From assembly GCA_021803885.1 (NCBI GenBank), contig JAJZKY010000140.1:1-9534 (forward strand): DNA of 9,534 nucleotides. The letters run 5' to 3'. This document shows, piece after piece, positions 1 through 6,362 of this stretch. Below the pieces are notes generated by a model. The model was not told where the DNA came from, did no database searches, and was given only the letters and a program-made list of their open reading frames with translations. Position numbers and translations under genes: made by a program. How positions within the stretch are numbered: the first letter of the stretch is position 1; each line of letters begins with the position of its first letter. Origin of the DNA: Planctomycetota bacterium (GTDB lineage: Bacteria > Planctomycetota > Phycisphaerae > WQYP01 > JAJZKY01).

Positions 1-306
1 GAGATTGCAACCCAAATAAAAAAACAGGCTCGGCAAGGCGCACCGGATATCGCGCAAACCATGGCCCAGGTTCGCCAGCAGATGCGGCGGGCCGCCTCGC
101 AGCAAATCCGTGCCGCCAAGGCCCAGGCCCAGCACAATCAGCCTGCTTCCCAGGAATATCAGCAGGCGGCTCTGGAACACATGCAGATGGCCAGGGATGT
201 GCTTAATGGCCTCAATCATTCCCCGGAACTTGCGGAATTGCCGCATTATCAGCAATGGCAGGCGCGGCTGGTTTGCCGAGATTGCCGTTGCAGGGCCTGG
301 TATTGA
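1..306 (+). CDS. Partial Gln/Ala-rich coiled-coil protein fragment, open at window start, ends in a chimeric junction
   Basis: The frame starting at base 1 is open to a TGA at 304-306; the first ATG is at 61, but the residues before it (EIATQIKKQARQ...) have the same composition, so the gene probably enters from outside the window. The product is rich in Gln, Ala, Arg and Met, strongly helical and without catalytic motifs. About 90 residues look genuine, to near QQWQARL at about 270. The last 11 residues (VCRDCRCRAWY) hold the only cysteines and read the antisense of the minus-strand gene, so the natural C-terminus is absent. It resembles the coiled coil of the 249-3209 product: EIATQIKKQAR here against DIATQANKIAR there, and a shared NQP..SQ pattern followed by AR..L..L. 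It may be a displaced later part of that gene, or part of a paralogue; these cannot be separated here. Function unknown. Confidence 0.5.
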   Translation, partial: EIATQIKKQARQGAPDIAQTMAQVRQQMRRAASQQIRAAKAQAQHNQPASQEYQQAALEHMQMARDVLNGLNHSPELAELPHYQQWQARLVCRDCRCRAWY

Positions 307-3209
307 TGCAGCAACTGGGTCTGATGTTGCGCAGCGCTGCGTAGTTTGGCGGCGGCCTGCACGAGCAAGTTACCACCGGCGGGCACCAGTTGATGCAAGA
401 CATTATGGGCGGCGAGTTTGGCGGCCGCACGGGCAGCCTGTAACTTGGCTTGTTGGGCTGGCGAAGGATTTTCGTTCAGCATCTGGTCGGCCTGCTGACG
501 AATGGCATCAGCGACCCGGGCCGCATGCTCCAGGGCGTCAGCGGGCACGGTTTTCTGCTGCAGCCCGGCCAGAGCCTGCTGCACACGATCTGCAAGATGA
601 TTGGCAATGACTTTATTCTGCAACGCCTGCTGCCGGGCGGCCTGTTCCTGCGACGATTGCGCCTGGCGCGAAAACCTCTGGAGTTGCCCGGCCTGAGCAC
701 GCAAAGTGGAGGCGATATGGCGCTGGGCTTCAAGGCCTGCGGCATTGTTGTTTTGCTGGAGGTTATTAACCGCAGCCTGCATCATGGCGGATGTCAGATG
801 CGGCGCATGAGCGCGGTGCAACTGCTGTGCATGGCTGTGATTGAGCTGGGCAATCGCTTGATTGAGCACCTGCTGTTGCGCCGCCAACGCCCGAAGTTTT
901 TGCTGCTCGCTCACCACATGAAGCGCCGCCTGCAAGCGGGTATTGGTGTGCTTTTGCGACTGAATAATGTCGGTTATGCGTTGCGAGAGCTTTTTGAGCT
1001 GGGGCTGAAGTTTATCCGCCTCCGGCGTTTGCAGCACCTTGTTTTGATGCAGCAATCCCTGGAGTTGCCGGGCGGCCTGCTGCTGTAAACGGCTAATGGC
1101 CGGTGTTGTTCCAGTAGCCGCTAAAGCATGGGAAATATGAGATTCCTGTTGGGCCAGTTGGGCCAGGGATTTCTTTAACCTTCTTTGCAGGGCAATGTTC
1201 TGATTGTCGGCAATAAAACGGTGCATCAGGTGCTGAAGTTGGGATCTGGCCTGGACGAGATCCTGCCGACTTTGAGCCGCCAGGAACTGGCTTTTTCCCG
1301 GTTGATTGGCATTAAACCTGGCCTGGGCCATGGCGTTAGCGGAGCGGCGCAAAAGACCGCGGGCTATTTTGTTCGCCTGGGTCGCGATATCGCCATAATC
1401 GGTATGGACGAACTGGTGCGTTTTGGTGGCGAGATTTCGGCTGACCGCAGCGATATTGTTTTTTACCTGCGATGCGAGCTTGCGGAAATATGGCGAGAGC
1501 GCAGCCTGATGCGGTTGACCGGCAATCTGGGCCGCCAACCCCTGCTGTTGCTGAATCATCTGCATCGCCTGCTGGATGGCGGCCTGCAGGGCGTGCTGAA
1601 TTTTTTGATCCTGCCGGGCCTGATAACTCTGTTGCAATCCTGGATCAATGATAAATTCATGGAGCGACGTTTCGGTGACATGTTCAACCGGTTCCGCGTT
1701 ATCGATGGCTTGTAGTTGATAGTTCAACCGGGCAGGGTGCAACAATGGCCATTGCTGCAACATCCGGGCAATGGAGACCATCCATTGCCCTCTGAAGGTG
1801 GAAACATTCCGAGATCCCATCGGTATGGAGAAAGTGCGCGGAGCGGAACCATCCACGGAAACAAATGCGTTGATGGCGGTGAGGCGAAACTGGGCCGAGG
1901 CCCGAAACACCACAGGCACATGATCGTCGGGGCGTACATGAATGGTTTGTGCGGGTTGAATGATTCGGATGGCCGGCGGTAGAGAAGGTAAAACGACAAT
2001 GGGCCATTGATTGCGGCCCACATTGCCGATGCGATTATTATTCAGCAAAGCAACACGATAGCTGGTGGTTTTCCACAAAGTGAAAGTGGCCTGATACACT
2101 TGCAAGCCCACCGGAGTAAGCGGCAGCGTTTGCGTGGTGGACGTGCCGGGTGCCAGGACCAGGGCACTTTTTTTATTCAATGGTTCGGTGGTGTGGATTA
2201 TCACCTGCACCTGGGTCCCCTGCAATCCGGTAAGAGAGCCGCTGTCACTGCGCACAATTTTGGCAGGCAGATGCGAGTAGGCAGGATACGTGTAATGCTT
2301 TTCATAAAGCGTAATCGCCGGACGGGCAATGACCTTCACGGCATACCATGCCGACGCTCCGTCCGCGGTGACAATACGATACTGAAAGCTGCTTTGATTG
2401 TCGGCAAAATCATGCCGAAAGGACCTGGGACCAATGCGGGTCATGGCGGCGGTGGAGCGTTGACCATGGGCATAGAGGGCCTCCACGGAAACACCGGCGT
2501 CATTTACAGCAAAACGGGCGCGCGGCGGCGCAGGGAAAAACGCCTGAATGGAAACTGCATCTCCCTGCCCGATGGCGACATTGCCGGGCTGCACCCGGAT
2601 ATTCTGGTTTACAGGTAAGACCGCAGCCCACGGCTCTATCGCCTGCTTAAGCCCACGGGCGACCAGCCCCGGCATCAGCAGGCCAATGACCAGCCACGCT
2701 AAAATCAACGGCGCACAATAAAGTACCCATCGCCCCAGCACGCCCAGTGAAACAGCACGCTGCGGGTCCATGGTTTGGGCATCCGCCGCGGCCTGACCAA
2801 TGACATGGTCCACCAGTTGGCGGGAACCCAGCAGAGCATCCTGCCGGCGCCGCACAAATTCCACCGCGGTCAGAAAACGCTCCTGCGATTCGGGCGTGGC
2901 AATATCCATGCTGGTGGCAGCCTGGGCGATATCCAACGGAATCAGCGCCGGACGGAGCAACCGAATGGACGTAGCAAGTATGATTCCCCAAGACAGTATG
3001 GTCAACCCCCAGCGCACGATAAAAGGCATGCCGGGGAACCGCCCCAAAAGCAAGGCCGCAGCCAAAGCTACTGCCATAGTAATGGCCGCAACTTTGGTCA
3101 GAGCAATGGCGATGCGCACGACGCGATGTCGGCCCGCAACAGCGCGCAACGGCCGATGAAGGCGTTCGGACATTTCCGTGAATTCTGGAAGTGGAGGTAC
3201 TGCCGACAT
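249..3209 (-). CDS. DUF4175-like membrane protein with long Gln/Ala-rich coiled coil (3' end chimeric)
   Basis: The product is a large membrane-anchored protein of unknown biochemical role that closes MoxR/DUF58/Bat-type clusters in planctomycetes. Three hydrophobic segments lie at about residues 33-55, 63-81 and 161-179. A beta-rich region follows from about 198 to 510, with a YTYPAY segment and a following G..V.V strand pattern as in DUF4175-like proteins. From about 520 to the end it is almost wholly helical and very rich in Gln, Ala, Leu, His and Asn (for example AMQMIQQQQG), probably an extended extracytoplasmic coiled coil. The ATG at 3209 is chosen because AAGGA lies 7 bases upstream. 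The apparent C-terminus (TSRACHC) is suspect: only one other cysteine occurs (about residue 164), and these codons are antisense to the plus-strand fragment. The genuine frame probably stops matching the native gene near 270-290, so the protein is likely truncated. It is last in the operon, 111 bases after the vWA gene. No enzymatic motif is seen. Confidence 0.82.
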   Translation of the reverse strand: MSAVPPLPEFTEMSERLHRPLRAVAGRHRVVRIAIALTKVAAITMAVALAAALLLGRFPGMPFIVRWGLTILSWGIILATSIRLLRPALIPLDIAQAATSMDIATPESQERFLTAVEFVRRRQDALLGSRQLVDHVIGQAAADAQTMDPQRAVSLGVLGRWVLYCAPLILAWLVIGLLMPGLVARGLKQAIEPWAAVLPVNQNIRVQPGNVAIGQGDAVSIQAFFPAPPRARFAVNDAGVSVEALYAHGQRSTAAMTRIGPRSFRHDFADNQSSFQYRIVTADGASAWYAVKVIARPAITLYEKHYTYPAYSHLPAKIVRSDSGSLTGLQGTQVQVIIHTTEPLNKKSALVLAPGTSTTQTLPLTPVGLQVYQATFTLWKTTSYRVALLNNNRIGNVGRNQWPIVVLPSLPPAIRIIQPAQTIHVRPDDHVPVVFRASAQFRLTAINAFVSVDGSAPRTFSIPMGSRNVSTFRGQWMVSIARMLQQWPLLHPARLNYQLQAIDNAEPVEHVTETSLHEFIIDPGLQQSYQARQDQKIQHALQAAIQQAMQMIQQQQGLAAQIAGQPHQAALSPYFRKLASQVKNNIAAVSRNLATKTHQFVHTDYGDIATQANKIARGLLRRSANAMAQARFNANQPGKSQFLAAQSRQDLVQARSQLQHLMHRFIADNQNIALQRRLKKSLAQLAQQESHISHALAATGTTPAISRLQQQAARQLQGLLHQNKVLQTPEADKLQPQLKKLSQRITDIIQSQKHTNTRLQAALHVVSEQQKLRALAAQQQVLNQAIAQLNHSHAQQLHRAHAPHLTSAMMQAAVNNLQQNNNAAGLEAQRHIASTLRAQAGQLQRFSRQAQSSQEQAARQQALQNKVIANHLADRVQQALAGLQQKTVPADALEHAARVADAIRQQADQMLNENPSPAQQAKLQAARAAAKLAAHNVLHQLVPAGGNLLVQAAAKLRSAAQHQTQLLHQYQALQRQSRQTSRACHC
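259..290. other. Head-on (inverted) junction between two coding fragments
   Basis: Two open frames of similar Gln/Ala-rich composition meet tail to tail here and overlap by 58 bases (249-306). Each acquires a cysteine-rich, non-helical tail exactly where it enters the antisense of the other. A near-palindrome (caggcgcggctg, 259-270; 10 of 12 positions symmetric) lies at the meeting point. This pattern fits an inverted chimera, by fold-back template switching during amplification or by misassembly. A genuine inversion or a true convergent gene pair is less likely. The exact breakpoint cannot be placed without the native sequence. Confidence 0.5.
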
Positions 3210-3216
3210 TTAAAAG

Positions 3217-3221
3217 TCCTT
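3217..3221 (-). promoter_or_regulatory. Ribosome binding site of the DUF4175-like gene
   Basis: On the minus strand AAGGA is followed by 7 bases and the ATG at 3209. This is the clearest Shine-Dalgarno sequence in the window and supports that start. Confidence 0.65.
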
Positions 3222-3226
3222 AGAGC

Positions 3227-3259
3227 CAGGCGGAAACACGAATCGAGTCTTTCCGCCTG
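3227..3259 (-). promoter_or_regulatory. Perfect 10-bp stem-loop in the spacer before the DUF4175-like gene
   Basis: CAGGCGGAAA (3227-3236) is the exact reverse complement of TTTCCGCCTG (3250-3259), with a 13-base loop. It lies in the 111-base spacer 3210-3320, between the stop of the vWA gene and the start of the DUF4175-like gene. In the sense of the operon the stem is followed by GCTCTAAGGAC, with no run of T, so it does not look like an intrinsic terminator. Its 3' side ends only a few bases before the AAGGA ribosome binding site. Inferred roles are mRNA processing or stability, or tuning of translation of the last gene. Nothing else convincing is seen in this spacer; a TAGAAT hexamer has no matching -35 box. 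Confidence 0.5.
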
Positions 3260-3320
3260 TTATTCTAACGTCCAATCGCATAAATCATTCCATCCACATG
3301 CCCCCATGATGGCGTTTATT

Positions 3321-6308
3321 CTAGACAATGCCATTACGTTTGCGAATAATCCACTCCACCATCACCACCAGCGTAAAGAGAATCAGAAATATAAATTGCA
3401 GCAGCTTGGTGTAAAAGCTGTGCGGATTACCGAAAAATCCGGACTGTTCCGGAATATGCAGGGTTCTTTTAAGGTTCGGTATTTGCCTGGCCAGTAAGGC
3501 TCCGAACGGTCCGGGCAAAGCGATACCATTACCGGCGGCTGCAATTCGCAGCATTTGCGCCGGGTCACTGGCAGTATCCAACATTTCCAAATCCGGCCGT
3601 GGTCGGATCCAAAAGGGAAGAGATTTCACAGTGGCGGTCGGGTCGTCTTTGAGCAGCAAACTCACCGGCGGACCGCGGAGCGTGAGCCGGTAGTGGCCTG
3701 ATGATAGCCCACTGATGGAGGCTTCATAAAATCCGGGGGAGCCGGGTACACCAATCATCCTGGCGGATGCTACGACCCCACCGGAAGGTGCCGCCGCATT
3801 AACCGGAGATGGAATTTTCCGGACTATCGCCCGGAACGCCAGGCCTGTTTCCGGCAGTAGATTTTCTCCCAGAACACGCGCCCGGACGCGCACCATTCGC
3901 CCCATCCGAAAAGTATGATGGTTCAAACCGAAGCGAACGTACCGTCCACCGGCGGGCAGTTGTGACCCAACTGCCCAACGCAGAACCTGGGACCATAAGA
4001 CGTTTTGGAGGTTGTCCCCCCCCACCTGCCGCAGCCGCCAACTTTCGTCGCTGGCCAGATACAACACCCGCCCAGAACCCACGGACATGGTTGCCAGCAG
4101 CGCCCGGTGTTTGGACGTCAGACCGTTATGAGCGACATTGGCCCCCGGGTCTCCAATAGCCCATAGCACACGGGCGGCGGGCTTGACATCCGTTTGGCGG
4201 CTGTGCCAGTACCAACGCGGCATATTGCGCCACAACTGGGCGTTGTGCCCGTGGGTTAAACCAAACTGGCCAAAACTGGAACTTAAGCCTTCCGCAGTGA
4301 GTTGCGGCACAAAACCCCGCCGAAACTGCTCTTCGAGTACGGCCGGAGACCAATGGCTGGTCGGCTTGACCGGCAACAAGGATTGCAGCGGCATACCGAT
4401 GTAGTCTCCCGGCATGTGCTCAGGACCGGCGATGAGCACCAGTGCCGCACCGCGATTTTTAACCGCAGCCACAATCGCCTGTTGATCGGCGACATTGAGC
4501 ACGCGCGGCGGTACATCGCCGATAATAATGAGGTTGTAAACCATCCACTGCTTTATCGTTTGCGGCAGAATTTGCGCCAGATAGCTGGGATTTTTGGGAA
4601 ACGCCTGCAACGCCGGCGGCGCCTGGATTCCCGGAATTTTTACGGGATGCAGAAGAATGGCCTGCAGGTGTACCCGCGGATTGCGGGAAAAATATTTGAC
4701 CAGATACTGATAATCCCATCCCGGCTGGTCATCCACCAGCAGCACCTGCAGCTTATCGCGCCGCACCGTCACCCGAAAATGCCGCACCGTACCCATGCGA
4801 TTGAGCACTCCCGGAATGGGCAGAATATGGATGGTATACCGATAGCCCCCCGCCAGCGGTGGATGATCTTTAAAGGCTACAGGCTCAAGCACATCCGGAC
4901 TATGAGCCTTGATAACTTTAGACTCCAGGAGTTTTTTTCCGCGTAGAAATTCCAACCTCACTACCTTACCGCTCAAACCGGTAATATGAATAAGGGCGGT
5001 AGCCTTCACTACGGAATGTTTATATATCCAACCGGGAGCTTGAATCTGTTTAATCGTGGCTGCCGGCGCCGCTTTGTCCGAACCTACCACCAGGGTAAAA
5101 ACTTTCATGCCGCGTACGGCCAGAAGGCGGGCAATTTCCGCCGGGGCAGGCCCCGCATTTTGTCGCCCGTCCGAAACAACGACCACGCTGGAAGCCCGGC
5201 CATTGGCTGCGCGCTGGGCCACGGCTTGAAGCCCGGCGGCGATATTGGTCTGCTTGGCCGTTGAGGACATCGCGCTTTGCAGCACCTGATTGGCATTGAC
5301 AGGCGTTAAAGTGCCGGCCGCCACACCACGGGTGCCGAAACTTACCACCCGCACCCGATAGCGTTTGTACAACTGGGGAAAAGCCACCTGTGCCTTCGGC
5401 GGGCGGTAGCTCAAAACAGCCTGCGCCAATTCCGAGCGCGTCATCATGCCCACCCGGGCCAAAGCCTGCGACACCTGCTGATTTCCGGCGTGAGTCGCCA
5501 GGAAAGCGTGATCCTGCCGATTGGCAGCGGCATTTAAATTCTGCAACACCAGATCCATGTTGATGCGCATGGCCCGCCAGGGAAGCGTCTGCTGCGGCAG
5601 CGAATTTTTAGCCTGTTGAACCTGTTTGATGATGGTAGTCATCATCGCTTGCAGCCGAATTATTCCAGCGTGTAGAGCGGCACTTTCCTGATGGCCTAAA
5701 CTCGTGCTCAGGCTACCCGCCACCGCCTGAAATTGGTTTCGCCAGGCACGCAGCCGATGAAGAAATTGCTGATCCACGTGTGATGCCGCCAATCCGATAC
5801 TAAAACGGCTGCGGCGCTGCAACTGGGCAAAACGCGAAAGCTCCTGACTTAAAATGCTCAGACGGGCCAGGTCCATATCCGTCGAGTCGGACCACACGCC
5901 TGGGGAGATATAACCTAATTGACAAGCCCAACGCAACTGCGCCACGTGTGAACCCTGTGGATCGGTCAGGGCCATCGACTGGCTGCGATCCAGCACCAAC
6001 CAGAGTGTGCCGGCGGAATGAACGTCATGCGTCCAGCGGAGAGTGGGCCGTAAAAGGAGCAGCACCAGCAGGAGGACCAGAGCCAGGCGTAAAATCAAAA
6101 GTAACACCAGCGTTCGCCGGGGCACCAGGGATTTCTGGGCCTGATACAAATAGACAATCAAGCCCATGCAAACCACTGCGGCCAGTATGATGAGCCAAAG
6201 ACCAAGGGCCGGCAGCACCGAAAGATGCCAGCCGGAATTACCCGCTGTTTTAGCGGCCGATTCGACTGCGGCGCTGGCTGCAGTTGTTGCTTGCATGGCA
6301 GTGCTCAT
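3321..6308 (-). CDS. vWA and glutamine-amidotransferase-like membrane protein of the MoxR/Bat-type cluster
   Basis: Numbered from the ATG at 6308 (995 residues), the protein has hydrophobic segments at about 31-55 and 67-86. A von Willebrand A domain follows with an intact metal-site motif DRSQS (D107, S109, S111), a candidate MIDAS threonine (T354, in QTN) and SDG (379-381). Between the first motif and the strand RVRVVSF (about 317-323) lies a helical stretch of about 190 residues. A glutamine-amidotransferase-like domain follows: VLLVDDQPGWDYQYL (about 522-536), LIIIGDVPP (593-601) and LVLIAGPEH (623-631). It has no cysteine at the expected nucleophile position, so it is probably not catalytic. 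A beta-rich region comes next, then a C-terminal membrane segment ending in a short basic tail (RKRNGIV). The ATG at 6308 is preferred to an in-frame TTG at 6317 because AGGGAG lies 9 bases before the ATG. The gene starts 54 bases after the BatA stop. Family knowledge points to a membrane partner of a MoxR ATPase; the client is unknown. Confidence 0.87.
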   Translation of the reverse strand: MSTAMQATTAASAAVESAAKTAGNSGWHLSVLPALGLWLIILAAVVCMGLIVYLYQAQKSLVPRRTLVLLLILRLALVLLLVLLLLRPTLRWTHDVHSAGTLWLVLDRSQSMALTDPQGSHVAQLRWACQLGYISPGVWSDSTDMDLARLSILSQELSRFAQLQRRSRFSIGLAASHVDQQFLHRLRAWRNQFQAVAGSLSTSLGHQESAALHAGIIRLQAMMTTIIKQVQQAKNSLPQQTLPWRAMRINMDLVLQNLNAAANRQDHAFLATHAGNQQVSQALARVGMMTRSELAQAVLSYRPPKAQVAFPQLYKRYRVRVVSFGTRGVAAGTLTPVNANQVLQSAMSSTAKQTNIAAGLQAVAQRAANGRASSVVVVSDGRQNAGPAPAEIARLLAVRGMKVFTLVVGSDKAAPAATIKQIQAPGWIYKHSVVKATALIHITGLSGKVVRLEFLRGKKLLESKVIKAHSPDVLEPVAFKDHPPLAGGYRYTIHILPIPGVLNRMGTVRHFRVTVRRDKLQVLLVDDQPGWDYQYLVKYFSRNPRVHLQAILLHPVKIPGIQAPPALQAFPKNPSYLAQILPQTIKQWMVYNLIIIGDVPPRVLNVADQQAIVAAVKNRGAALVLIAGPEHMPGDYIGMPLQSLLPVKPTSHWSPAVLEEQFRRGFVPQLTAEGLSSSFGQFGLTHGHNAQLWRNMPRWYWHSRQTDVKPAARVLWAIGDPGANVAHNGLTSKHRALLATMSVGSGRVLYLASDESWRLRQVGGDNLQNVLWSQVLRWAVGSQLPAGGRYVRFGLNHHTFRMGRMVRVRARVLGENLLPETGLAFRAIVRKIPSPVNAAAPSGGVVASARMIGVPGSPGFYEASISGLSSGHYRLTLRGPPVSLLLKDDPTATVKSLPFWIRPRPDLEMLDTASDPAQMLRIAAAGNGIALPGPFGALLARQIPNLKRTLHIPEQSGFFGNPHSFYTKLLQFIFLILFTLVVMVEWIIRKRNGIV

Positions 6309-6317
6309 ATCCTGCAA

Positions 6318-6323
6318 CTCCCT
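6318..6323 (-). promoter_or_regulatory. Ribosome binding site deciding the start of the vWA/GATase-like gene
   Basis: AGGGAG on the minus strand is 9 bases from the ATG at 6308 but directly abuts the in-frame TTG at 6317. The spacing favours the ATG, shortening the longest frame by three codons. The rest of the 54-base spacer (6309-6362) shows no promoter or terminator I can support. Confidence 0.6.
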
Positions 6324-6362
6324 GCGGACAGCCTCGCACCCGCCGATGGTCCGCGCATAGAC

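Noticed and set aside
1..285. Short direct match GAGATTGC at 1-8 and 278-285 as a possible target-site duplication or insertion footprint
   Set aside because: An 8-base match without inverted ends, transposase or IS-like structure between the copies is not evidence of a mobile element.
450..1088. Long plus-strand open frame (212 codons) opposite the DUF4175-like gene
   Set aside because: It is antisense to a clearly coding frame with membrane segments and a continuous coiled coil; the product has no domain-like pattern and no ribosome binding site.
3227..3259. Intrinsic transcription terminator
   Set aside because: The stem is perfect, but no T-run follows on the operon strand, and the downstream gene has its own good ribosome binding site and fits the same operon.
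3250..3330. Possible internal promoter: TAGAAT hexamers on the minus strand at two sites in the 111-base spacer
   Set aside because: Each resembles a -10 box, but neither has a recognisable -35 hexamer at 16-18 bases, and planctomycete promoters cannot be called from this alone.
2775..3497. Plus-strand open frame of 240 codons across the spacer and two gene ends
   Set aside because: Its product is low in hydrophobic pattern and is the antisense of the DUF4175-like N-terminus and the vWA C-terminus; a shadow frame.
6324..6354. Weak inverted repeat (GCGGAC / GTCCGC, 19-base loop) in the 54-base spacer
   Set aside because: Only six pairs with a long loop in GC-rich DNA; expected by chance.
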